Positions 23,707 through 30,814 of a stretch of DNA of 31,768 bases are shown here, piece after piece; positions within the stretch are counted from its first letter, which is position 1; each line of letters begins with the position of its first letter. The stretch is from the NCBI GenBank assembly GCA_934167175.1, contig CAKPKF010000016.1, positions 1 to 31,768 on the forward strand, written 5' to 3'. The stretch is from an uncultured Clostridia bacterium. GTDB lineage: Bacteria; Bacillota; Clostridia; TANB77; CAG-508. The position numbers and the translations under genes are program-made. Below the pieces are notes generated by a model. It saw only the letters and a program-made list of their open reading frames with translations, ran no database searches and had not been told where the DNA came from.

Positions 23707-24882
23707 ATGGGATTAATAAAAGCAGCTGGTTCAGCAATAAGTTCAACATTAAAAGATCAATGGAAGGAAGCTATAAGATGTGAAGACATGACAAATGATG
23801 TATTAATGGTAAAAAAAACAACACCAACAGGTGTAATATCAAATAAAAGCACAATTATAGTAGGCCCAGGACAATGTGCAATAATATATGATAATGGTAG
23901 AGTAATAGATGCAACAGCAGAAGAAGGAATATATACATTTGATTCATCATCAACACCATCATTTTTTGCAGGACAGTTTGGAGCAGTTTTTAAAGAAATG
24001 TGGGAAAGATTTACATACAATGGAGGAACAGCAAAACAACAAGCAGTATTTTATTTTAATATAAAAGAAATAATAGACAATAAATTTGGTACACCTGCAC
24101 CAATACCATTTCAAGATTGGTCACACCCAATACCAAATCAAATGACTGGAACAATTACACCTTTAAGGGTAGAAGTAAAATGTTTTGGAAAATATACATT
24201 TAAAATTACAAATCCAGCAGTATTTATGACTGAAATTGCAGGAGTAGCGGACATATACAAAAAAGCAGATTTAGTAGAGCAAATGAGGGCAGAAGTAATG
24301 GGAGCATTTCAAAATATATTGAATGAATTAGGAAATGCTGAACATAAAATGCCAGTTTTAGAATTACCAAGTCAAACAGATGAAATAAAAGAAATAATGG
24401 ATCAAAATGTATTTGATGAACAAATTAGAAGAAGAGGAATTACTTTAGTAGGGTTTATTGTGGAATCAGTTACATTAGATGAGGACTCAGAAAAGAAAAT
24501 AGATCAATACGAACTTGGAAGTAATTCATATATGCAACAAGGTGCACTTACAGGAGCATATGCTAATGCTGTTCAAGAAGCAGCTAAAAATAGTAATGGT
24601 GCTATGAATGGATTTATGGGAGTAGGAATGATGAATATGGCTACTAATGGAGTAGTTGGCGGAGCTGCGTCAGGTCCATGGAAAAATGGAACAGAAGCAA
24701 ATCAAGAAAAAACAGCAAATGAGCAAGAAGGATGGATTTGCGAATGTGGAAATAAAAATACAGGGAATTTTTGTTCAAATTGTGGAAAACAGTATCAAAC
24801 AAAAAGAATATGTCCAAAATGCGGAAATGCAAATGACAGCATAGCTAAGTTCTGTTCAAATTGTGGAGAAAAGTTACAATAA
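23707..24882 (+). CDS. SPFH/band-7 domain protein with two C-terminal zinc ribbons (YdjI-like)
   Basis: The 391-residue protein has an N-terminal SPFH domain of the virion-core/YdjI type (about 20-290, with VGPGQCAIIYDNGRVID and RVEVKCFGKYTFKI), a Gly/Met/Ala-rich linker (about 280-335) and two zinc ribbons at 343-391. The first is CxC...CxxC (C345, C347, C356, C359), the second CxxC...CxxC (C369, C372, C383, C386). SPFH proteins oligomerise at membranes and organise microdomains. AGGAGG precedes ATG 23707. It is the second gene of a two-gene operon with the Tim44-like protein; the two ribbon-bearing proteins probably work together at the membrane. No terminator was recognised behind it. Confidence 0.9.
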   Translation: MGLIKAAGSAISSTLKDQWKEAIRCEDMTNDVLMVKKTTPTGVISNKSTIIVGPGQCAIIYDNGRVIDATAEEGIYTFDSSSTPSFFAGQFGAVFKEMWERFTYNGGTAKQQAVFYFNIKEIIDNKFGTPAPIPFQDWSHPIPNQMTGTITPLRVEVKCFGKYTFKITNPAVFMTEIAGVADIYKKADLVEQMRAEVMGAFQNILNELGNAEHKMPVLELPSQTDEIKEIMDQNVFDEQIRRRGITLVGFIVESVTLDEDSEKKIDQYELGSNSYMQQGALTGAYANAVQEAAKNSNGAMNGFMGVGMMNMATNGVVGGAASGPWKNGTEANQEKTANEQEGWICECGNKNTGNFCSNCGKQYQTKRICPKCGNANDSIAKFCSNCGEKLQ

Positions 24883-24909
24883 TAACGAAGTGTGAAAAGT
24901 TTGTGAATT

Positions 24910-24936
24910 TTAGCACTCTTGTATTGACATTGCTAA
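24910..24936 (+). promoter_or_regulatory. CIRCE-like operator (HrcA site) of hsp20
   Basis: TTAGCACTC (24910-24918), exactly nine bases, then CATTGCTAA (24928-24936). The left arm matches the CIRCE consensus fully, the right arm matches GAGTGCTAA at 7 of 9. The spacer and right arm contain the hsp20 -35 box, so bound HrcA would block RNA polymerase. Confidence 0.75.
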
Positions 24937-24951
24937 AAGTAGATGTATAAT
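24924..24951 (+). promoter_or_regulatory. Promoter of hsp20
   Basis: TTGACA (24924-24929), a 16-base spacer and TATAAT (24946-24951). The two CIRCE mismatches fall in or beside the -35 hexamer, as if the promoter had been favoured over the operator. Confidence 0.85.
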
Positions 24952-24961
24952 ATAAACGAAA

Positions 24962-25015
24962 ATGATAAATAATAATTATCATATATGTGCCACTCCCATC
25001 AAGTGTCAACACATA
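24962..25015 (+). other. Two hairpins in the hsp20 5' leader
   Basis: ATGATAA (24962-24968) pairs with TTATCAT (24976-24982). TATGTG plus CACT (24984-24994) pairs with AGTG plus CACATA (25002-25015), with a small internal loop. Both lie between the transcription start and the Shine-Dalgarno (25028-25033). Confidence 0.4.
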
Positions 25016-25042
25016 AATATAAATTTTAAGGAGTTGATTTTT

Positions 25043-25459
25043 ATGATGATGATACCTAGAAGACATGATTTTGACTTATTTGATAGTATGTTTGGAGATT
25101 CATTTTTTAATGAAGGCGAGAGTAAACTAATGAAAACAGACATTAAGGAGAAAAAGGACAAATACATTATTGATGTAGATTTACCAGGATATGAAAAAGA
25201 CGGAATAAAATTAAATATTCAAGATGGATATTTAACAGTACATGCAAGTGTAAATAAAGAAGAAAAAGATGAAGAAAAAGGCAAATTTGTACGTAAAGAA
25301 AGATATTCTGGAGAATGTTCTAGAAGCTTTTATGTTGGAGAAAGTGTAACAGAAAGTGAAGTAAAAGCAAAATTTAAAAATGGAACATTAACAATAGAAG
25401 TACCTAAAAAAGAAGACAAAAAAGAATTACCAGAAAAGAAATATATACCAATTGAATAA
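25043..25459 (+). CDS. Small heat shock protein, Hsp20/alpha-crystallin family
   Basis: Hsp20 proteins are ATP-independent holdases that keep denatured proteins soluble. The 138-residue product has a short N-terminal arm (MMMIPRRHDFDLFDSMFGD) and an alpha-crystallin domain (about 30-125) with DLPGYEKDGIKLNI and the conserved FKNGTLTIEVPK, then a KKYIPIE tail carrying an I-P-I motif. ATG 25043 is the first of three tandem ATG codons and is preceded by AAGGAG at 25028-25033. An earlier in-frame ATG at 24962 lies in the leader and has no ribosome binding site. The CIRCE-like operator predicts heat induction through HrcA. Confidence 0.95.
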   Translation: MMMIPRRHDFDLFDSMFGDSFFNEGESKLMKTDIKEKKDKYIIDVDLPGYEKDGIKLNIQDGYLTVHASVNKEEKDEEKGKFVRKERYSGECSRSFYVGESVTESEVKAKFKNGTLTIEVPKKEDKKELPEKKYIPIE

Positions 25460-25504
25460 AACTTATTTAGTAAAACTTAGGCTAATAAAACTTAATCTTA
25501 TTAT

Positions 25505-25545
25505 ATAAAAAACAATCCACTTTAATTAAAAGTGGGTTGTTTTTT
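25505..25545. repeat. 41-bp direct repeat, copy 1, containing the hsp20 terminator
   Basis: This 41-bp sequence is identical to 27344-27384. It contains a terminator: AACAATCCACTTT (25511-25523) with AAGTGGGTTGTT (25530-25541) around a short A/T loop, followed by T. The TTGTTT at its right end also serves as a possible -35 for the next promoter. Confidence 0.9.
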
Positions 25546-25565
25546 TGTAAATATACTATTATAAT
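25537..25565 (+). promoter_or_regulatory. Candidate promoter of the uORF/ABC-F unit
   Basis: TTGTTT (25537-25542), 17 bases, then a perfect TATAAT (25560-25565). The -35 is formed by the 3' arm of the hsp20 terminator. A transcript from here would carry a leader of about 210 bases ahead of the ABC-F gene. Confidence 0.5.
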
Positions 25566-25594
25566 ATTAATAGATAAAATTAAGGAAGGAGTAC

Positions 25595-25708
25595 ATGATA
25601 TATACAAAATTAAATATATCATATAAAAATAAAATGAGTATAAAAGAAAAATTAGAAATGGAGATAAAATATAGGGGCTTTGCCTGTAATACTATTACAA
25701 CGAGATAA
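25595..25708 (+). CDS. 37-codon upstream ORF, probable leader peptide of the ABC-F gene
   Basis: ATG 25595 has an excellent ribosome binding site (AAGGAAGGAG, 25583-25591), and the frame ends in TAA at 25706-25708. The product is a basic 37-residue peptide whose end reads RGFACNTITTR; the codons GGC-TTT-GCC-TGT are GC-rich for this genome, suggesting that sequence or RNA structure is constrained. Its last codons and stop lie inside the 5' arms of the two competing leader hairpins. Antibiotic-resistance ABC-F and erm genes are often controlled by ribosome stalling on such leader ORFs. The role here is inferred from position, ribosome binding site and RNA folds. Confidence 0.6.
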   Translation: MIYTKLNISYKNKMSIKEKLEMEIKYRGFACNTITTR

Positions 25709-25782
25709 TTGCTACATGTTGTAATAGGAAAATGGTAGCAAGTATATCTCGTTATACTAAATTAATAGAATAAGGAGATATA
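25692..25782 (+). promoter_or_regulatory. Putative translational attenuator: three competing RNA pairings before the ABC-F gene
   Basis: Pairing A: CTATTACAAC (25692-25701) with GTTGTAATAG (25718-25727), 10 bp, perfect. Pairing B: AACGAGATA and TTGCTAC (25699-25707, 25709-25715) with GTAGCAA and TATCTCGTT (25735-25741, 25745-25753), 16 bp. Pairing C: TATATCTC (25743-25750) with GAGATATA (25775-25782), which covers the ABC-F Shine-Dalgarno. B excludes both A and C, whereas A and C can coexist. No T-run follows, so the switch would act on translation. Confidence 0.55.
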
Positions 25783-25785
25783 AAA

Positions 25786-27342
25786 ATGATAGAAATTGAG
25801 TTAAATAATATAAATAAAAACTATGGACTAAAAAATATTCTGAATGGAGTAAGTTTTGAAGTAAAAACAGGAGAAAAAATAGCATTAATTGGTGAAAATG
25901 GTTCAGGAAAATCAACTATATTAAAGATAATAGGGCAAGAAGAAAAAGTGGATTCAGGAAAAATAAATATCAGGAAAGAGTCAAACATTGGATATTTAAA
26001 GCAAGTATATTCAAATGAAAAAATAGATATAAGAGTAGAAGAATACTTGAAAAAAAGCTTTAAAAAATATGCTGACATAGAAGAAAAAATGAAAAAAATA
26101 GAAGCATTAATGAAAGAAACGAGCCAAGATTTAGAAAAAATAATAAAAAAATATGGAAAATTACAAGAGGAATATATTTATTTTGGGGGATATGAATTAG
26201 AAGAAAAATTTAAAAAAATGTGTTCAGGTTTTAACTTCAATAAAGAATTTTTAAATAAAAGATACAACTCTTTAAGCGGTGGAGAGAAAACAATAGTAAA
26301 CTTGGCGACGATACTCTTAAAAGAGCCAGACATACTATTATTAGATGAACCTACAAATCATTTGGATGTGGAATCATTAGAATGGTTAGAGAATTTTTTG
26401 ATTTTGTATAAAGGAACAATACTTTTAATTTCTCATGATAGATGTTTTTTAGATAAAGTAGTAAACAAGACAATATTTTTAGAAAATGGAAAAGTAGATG
26501 TGTTCTTCGGAAATTATTCTTATTTTGTTAATGAAAACGAAAAAAGAACGTTGGCTAAATTTGAAAAATATAAAAATCAACAAAAGCAGATAGAAAAGAT
26601 GAAAGAATCAATAAAACAATTAAGAAATTTTGGACAATTTGAGCAGAATGAGTCATTTTTTAAAAGAGCTAGGTGCATAGAAAAAAGATTAGAGAAAATG
26701 GAAAAATTGGAAAAGGTAACTTTAGAAAAAAGAAAAATACCACTAAAAATAAATGCAATATCTCGCTCTGGCAAAGAAGTTTTAATTATTAAGAATCTAA
26801 ACAAAAAATATGGAGAAAAAATAATATTTAATAATTTTAATATGGAAATATATTATGGAGAAAAAATTAGATTAGCAGGTAAAAATGGTTCAGGAAAATC
26901 AACTTTAATAAAAATGATTTTAGGAAAAGATTTAAATTATACAGGAAATATAAAAATAAGTTCATCTGCTAAAATAGGATATATTCCACAAGAAATAAAG
27001 TTTGAAAATGAAAAAGAAACAGTTTTTGATTATTTTTCCCAAAAATATAACAAAAGTCAGACAGAAATAAGAACATATTTAGCTAAATATATGTTTACAG
27101 GAAAAAATGTTTTCAAAAGGCTAGAAGAATTATCAGGGGGAGAACGAGTTAGATTATTATTTGCAAAAATGGAAATAATGGAAACTAATTTTTTAATATT
27201 GGATGAGCCAACAAATCACCTAGACATATTAATGAGAGAAGTAATTGAAGAAAATTTGAAAGAGTATAAAGGAACGATATTATTTGTATCGCATGACAGA
27301 TATTTTACTAATAAATTAGTTCAAAGAGAAATAGTTATATAA
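25786..27342 (+). CDS. ABC-F family ATPase, probable ribosome-protection/translation factor
   Basis: The 518-residue protein has two ABC ATPase domains and no membrane segments, which defines ABC-F. Domain 1 has Walker A GENGSGKST (36-44), signature LSGGEK (from 163) and Walker B LLLDEPTNHLD. Domain 2 has GKNGSGKST (from 365), LSGGER (from 449) and LDEPTNHLD. The linker (about 240-325) is long, basic and helical (KESIKQLRNFGQF, KRLEKMEKLEK), as in members that reach the ribosomal P-site and expel antibiotics. AAGGAGATATA precedes ATG 25786. The upstream ORF and attenuator favour an antibiotic-resistance ABC-F over a housekeeping one, but the drug class cannot be told. The gene is bracketed by two identical 41-bp repeats. 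Confidence 0.9.
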   Translation: MIEIELNNINKNYGLKNILNGVSFEVKTGEKIALIGENGSGKSTILKIIGQEEKVDSGKINIRKESNIGYLKQVYSNEKIDIRVEEYLKKSFKKYADIEEKMKKIEALMKETSQDLEKIIKKYGKLQEEYIYFGGYELEEKFKKMCSGFNFNKEFLNKRYNSLSGGEKTIVNLATILLKEPDILLLDEPTNHLDVESLEWLENFLILYKGTILLISHDRCFLDKVVNKTIFLENGKVDVFFGNYSYFVNENEKRTLAKFEKYKNQQKQIEKMKESIKQLRNFGQFEQNESFFKRARCIEKRLEKMEKLEKVTLEKRKIPLKINAISRSGKEVLIIKNLNKKYGEKIIFNNFNMEIYYGEKIRLAGKNGSGKSTLIKMILGKDLNYTGNIKISSSAKIGYIPQEIKFENEKETVFDYFSQKYNKSQTEIRTYLAKYMFTGKNVFKRLEELSGGERVRLLFAKMEIMETNFLILDEPTNHLDILMREVIEENLKEYKGTILFVSHDRYFTNKLVQREIVI

Positions 27343-27343
27343 A

Positions 27344-27384
27344 ATAAAAAACAATCCACTTTAATTAAAAGTGGGTTGTTTTTT
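27344..27384. repeat. 41-bp direct repeat, copy 2, terminator between convergent genes
   Basis: Identical to 25505-25545. Here the hairpin (27350-27380) follows the ABC-F stop by a few bases and overlaps the end of the minus-strand FlaR-like gene, so it can terminate both. Confidence 0.9.
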
Positions 27385-27916
27385 ATTTTATGGCATCTAG
27401 TATATTTTCATTATGAGTAAAATCTTTTAACCATTTATTTAAATCTTTTTGTTTTTTAAATCTTAGAATTTTTCCCTTAGGAATGGTATCTAAATTATTA
27501 GTAAGTTTAGAGCGAGAACATTTATTATAAAAAATAACATATTTCATAAATTTAAAATTAAAACGTTCTTTACATCCTGGAATTTCTGTTCTTTCAGATT
27601 TAAAGTTTTTAAGCATACGTTTAAAAACTCCTTTTACTAGTACAAAAGTAGAATAATCTAACCAAATTATTAAATCAGCTCTATCAAGTCGTTCTTTAAT
27701 GGTTTTAGTATAATTACCATCAATAATCCATTTATCATCAAAAACTTTGTTAGCTATAATTGTATCTCTTTCTGCTTTATCTTGTTCAACCCAATTAGGT
27801 TTAAAATTTATTCCATCTAAATGAATAGCAGGTAAATTCAATTCTTTAGATAAAATATTACACAAAGTAGTTTTACCACTTCCAGAACCACCAACAATAG
27901 AAATTCTATTATACAT
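27383..27916 (-). CDS. P-loop nucleotide kinase-like protein (FlaR/topology-modulation family)
   Basis: The 177-residue protein has a Walker A motif GGSGSGKTT (9-17), the LDGINFKPNW segment (about 33-42) and the KWIIDGNY motif (about 62-69), which are typical of the adenylate-kinase-like proteins annotated as DNA topology modulation protein FlaR. The family name is historical; the substrate is not established. ATG 27916 follows GGGAGG. Its stop codon lies within the second copy of the 41-bp terminator repeat, so it ends convergently with the ABC-F gene. Confidence 0.88.
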   Translation of the reverse strand: MYNRISIVGGSGSGKTTLCNILSKELNLPAIHLDGINFKPNWVEQDKAERDTIIANKVFDDKWIIDGNYTKTIKERLDRADLIIWLDYSTFVLVKGVFKRMLKNFKSERTEIPGCKERFNFKFMKYVIFYNKCSRSKLTNNLDTIPKGKILRFKKQKDLNKWLKDFTHNENILDAIK

Positions 27917-27953
27917 ACAATACCTCCCTGAAAACTAATTTAATTTTGCAATG

Positions 27954-27982
27954 ATTATAATAAATTATATAACAAAAGTCTA
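27954..27982 (-). promoter_or_regulatory. Candidate promoter of the FlaR-like gene
   Basis: On the minus strand TAGACT (27982-27977), 17 bases, then TATAAT (27959-27954), about 40 bases before ATG 27916. The -10 is perfect, the -35 is a 4 of 6 match. Confidence 0.4.
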
Positions 27983-28013
27983 TAAAAGAAAAAAATATTT
28001 ATTCTTACAAGTT

Positions 28014-28041
28014 TCGACAAATTTTGCAAGATTGGTATGAT
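28014..28041 (+). promoter_or_regulatory. Upstream promoter candidate of the cas operon
   Basis: TCGACA (28014-28019), 16 bases, then TATGAT (28036-28041) with an extended-10 TG. It would give a leader of about 80 bases. Confidence 0.45.
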
Positions 28042-28071
28042 AGTATACAGGAAGTCGAATATAGTAGAATA

Positions 28072-28100
28072 TTGTTAATAAAAAACAATTATGATAGAAT
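28072..28100 (+). promoter_or_regulatory. Proximal promoter candidate of the cas operon
   Basis: TTGTTA (28072-28077), 17 bases, then TAGAAT (28095-28100) with an extended-10 TG, about 30 bases before cas6. Confidence 0.45.
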
Positions 28101-28129
28101 AATAAAAAATAAAAAAAGAAGGTGAAAAA

Positions 28130-28843
28130 ATGAGATTAAAGCTATATGTTAATCTTGAAAATGAAAAAATACCAATTGATTATAGAAGAAATATAATTAG
28201 TTTTATTAAATTATCATTATCCGAATATCAAGAAGAGTACTTTTTTGAATATTATAATGCGAAAGATAATATAATAAAACCATACGCTTTTTCAGTGTTT
28301 TTTCAAAAACCAAAAATAACTAAAGATGAAATAATAGTAGAAAACAAAAGATTTGAAATAAATATGACAATAGGAAATTATGAAACAGCAATAATAATTT
28401 ATAATGCATTGAATAATCAAAAACATAAAAAATTTTCTATAAAGCAAAATTCATGGATTTTAAATAATATAGAACTTATGCCAGAAAAAGAAATTAAAGA
28501 GGATAAAATAGTAATAAAATTTCAAGCACCATTATGTGTAAGATCAAGAGAAAATAACAAAGACTATTATTATTCATATGAAAATGAAAAATTTGAAGAA
28601 ATACTAAAAATCAATATAAAAGAACAACTAAAAACAACAGACATACCAACAGAAACAGTAGATACATTTACAATAAAACCAATAAATGCAAAAAAAGTAT
28701 TAATCAAATTCTATGAAAAATGTATTGAATGTTCAACTGGAACATTTGAATTAAGCGGAAACAAAGAATTACTTAAATATTTATATCAAGCAGGAGTGGG
28801 AAGCCGACATAGTGCCGGATTTGGGATGTTCCAAATATTATAA
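28130..28843 (+). CDS. cas6: CRISPR-associated endoribonuclease Cas6
   Basis: Cas6 cuts the CRISPR precursor transcript within each repeat to make crRNAs. The 237-residue protein has the Cas6 N-terminal fold signature (MRLKLYVNLENEKIPIDYRR and later KPYAFSVFF) and the C-terminal Gly-rich loop GVGSRHSAGFGMFQIL, which contacts the repeat RNA. The usual catalytic histidine in the N-terminal ferredoxin domain is not visible: the first histidine is H99, so another residue, for example a tyrosine near 37-42, may serve. GAAGGTG precedes ATG 28130. It heads a cas6-cas8a1-cas7 operon, the order of type I-B systems. Confidence 0.9.
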   Translation: MRLKLYVNLENEKIPIDYRRNIISFIKLSLSEYQEEYFFEYYNAKDNIIKPYAFSVFFQKPKITKDEIIVENKRFEINMTIGNYETAIIIYNALNNQKHKKFSIKQNSWILNNIELMPEKEIKEDKIVIKFQAPLCVRSRENNKDYYYSYENEKFEEILKINIKEQLKTTDIPTETVDTFTIKPINAKKVLIKFYEKCIECSTGTFELSGNKELLKYLYQAGVGSRHSAGFGMFQIL

Positions 28844-28902
28844 AAAAGAAATTTGTAAAAAAATTACATAATTTATAGTATGAGAGAGGAGTGATATAAA
28901 AA

Positions 28903-30753
28903 GTGAAAACAAAAATATACTTAAATGATTGCTACCTAAATTGTGGTATTGTTGGTTTTCTTAAAATATTAAAGCATAATAAAAAACAACCTGTAGTAAC
29001 AAGAAAAAACTATATTGAAATAGATACAGAAGATTTAAGAGATTTCAACAAATATTATTTTAAATACTTTTACGATAAATACAATGTAGCAGAAAGCGTA
29101 AAAAATAGAACAGAAAGAGAATTTGAATATTTAGAAAACAACATAGAAACATCATTAGAAAACGAAGAAGAAAAGCAAATAAAAGATAAAATAAAAGCAA
29201 ATATACAAATAATTAAAAATATAATAGATATTCAATTGAAAAAAATAAAAGAAAGAGATGTACAAACTTATAATGAAATAAAAGAGCAATGTAAGAAAAT
29301 TGATAAAGCGACTACAAGACAAGAAATTATAGAAATAAAAGAAAAAATATTATCTAATATTATGAAAGAGGATTTAAACAAGAGATTAACTTTAAATGCT
29401 TTCAGAACAGAGTTAGGAAAAATATATTTTGGGCAAGCTTCATTTTTTCAAAAAACTATAGCAAAAAAGACCTTTGAAGAGCAACAAAATATAATGTATA
29501 GAGATTATATTAGTAATATTGTTGAAGAAGGCTTCATTCAGGATGTTATTGATGGAAAATATAACATAGAAGAAATAAAGGAATACATAGCAAATATAAA
29601 AAAAGAAAATATAAAAAGTGATATTCAAAGGATTTATTCTAATATCCAAAAAAAATATATTAGCAAAAATAAAACTTTGGAAGAAATAAAAGCATATTTA
29701 AAAAAAGAAAAAAACAATCAATGTTCTTTATGTCAAAATGAAACATGTGTATCAGAAGATTACTCAGAAAAACACTTTGTACCATTGGCAATTAGCAATG
29801 AATCTAAAAATTTTTTTTGGAATCAAAATACTAAAATGCCAATATGTGATATATGTAAATTAATTTTATTTTGCATACCAGCAGGAATGACAAAAATTAG
29901 AAAGACAGTAAAAACAGTGGAAAATAATAAATGGGTATACAAAGAGAAAAATATGTTGAGCTTCGTAAATTTAGATACAAGTATTGATAAATTATATAAA
30001 ACAAATATAAATTTTGGTAATAAATCAAGATATGAGAATAGAGATGGAAATCCATATACAGAGCTAATTTTAGACATAGTAGAACAAGACAAACAAGTAA
30101 GTGCATGGCAATTAGATAATGTATTTGTTGTAGAACTAGAAGCAGAATATCTTTCTTATAGCAGAATTGAATACTTCAATATAAAAAGATATGTATCAAG
30201 ATTCTTTACAGAATACTCAGAAAAAACATTATCAAGAATAACAGATTATAGATATAGACTGCAAATAGTTGACTATATTTTAAAAAACAAAGATATCAAA
30301 TACATAATAAATGACAGATTAAGAGAAGAAATAAAAAAAGAAAATAAATATGGATATAATTCATTCTTAGCAATAAGAGTAAGAATGATACTAAATCTAT
30401 TAAAAAAGGAGGATATTGAAATGGAAAAAATCGAAAAAAGTGATGCAAAACTAAAAGTATTGTATAACCTAGGAGTTCAAATGCATGAAGATTTAAAGAG
30501 AACAGGAGAAGAAAACAAAATTGATGGATATACATATAAAATGTTAAACAGCATAAAAGCTGGAAACAAAAAACAATTTATGGACATTGTAATAAGAATA
30601 CATATGTCAATGGGAAAAGATGTAAGCCCTATATTTATTGAAACAATGCAAACAGAAGGATTAGATTTTGAATCAATAGCTCATAGTTTTTTAGCAGGAT
30701 TAATATCAAATAAATACGAGAAAAAAGATGAGGATATCGAAGCCAAAGTTTAA
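28903..30753 (+). CDS. cas8a1: Type I-B CRISPR large subunit Cas8a1/Cst1
   Basis: This 616-residue protein is the large subunit of the type I-B Cascade complex and should recognise the PAM and target DNA. Its N-terminus (YLNDCYLNCGIVGFLKIL) and two cysteine pairs, CSLC at 274-277 and CDIC at 315-318, match the CXXC-CXXC Cst1 family. Between them lies a Lys/Glu-rich helical region (about 75-270). The start is GTG 28903 with AGAGGAG at 28885-28891; an upstream GTG leads directly to a stop. It sits 59 bases behind cas6 and 61 bases before cas7. Confidence 0.9.
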   Translation: MKTKIYLNDCYLNCGIVGFLKILKHNKKQPVVTRKNYIEIDTEDLRDFNKYYFKYFYDKYNVAESVKNRTEREFEYLENNIETSLENEEEKQIKDKIKANIQIIKNIIDIQLKKIKERDVQTYNEIKEQCKKIDKATTRQEIIEIKEKILSNIMKEDLNKRLTLNAFRTELGKIYFGQASFFQKTIAKKTFEEQQNIMYRDYISNIVEEGFIQDVIDGKYNIEEIKEYIANIKKENIKSDIQRIYSNIQKKYISKNKTLEEIKAYLKKEKNNQCSLCQNETCVSEDYSEKHFVPLAISNESKNFFWNQNTKMPICDICKLILFCIPAGMTKIRKTVKTVENNKWVYKEKNMLSFVNLDTSIDKLYKTNINFGNKSRYENRDGNPYTELILDIVEQDKQVSAWQLDNVFVVELEAEYLSYSRIEYFNIKRYVSRFFTEYSEKTLSRITDYRYRLQIVDYILKNKDIKYIINDRLREEIKKENKYGYNSFLAIRVRMILNLLKKEDIEMEKIEKSDAKLKVLYNLGVQMHEDLKRTGEENKIDGYTYKMLNSIKAGNKKQFMDIVIRIHMSMGKDVSPIFIETMQTEGLDFESIAHSFLAGLISNKYEKKDEDIEAKV

Positions 30754-30814
30754 AAATATATATTAAAAATTCACATAACAATTAAGATTAAAAAAGAGAA
30801 AGGAAGGAAATAAA

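Noticed and set aside
24962..25042. Longer Hsp20 starting at ATG 24962
   Set aside because: No ribosome binding site; the stretch forms the leader hairpins and encodes no Hsp20-like residues.
25457..25494. Three copies of TAAAACTTA with 14-15 base periodicity behind hsp20
   Set aside because: Short and AT-rich, overlapping a stop codon; most likely chance.
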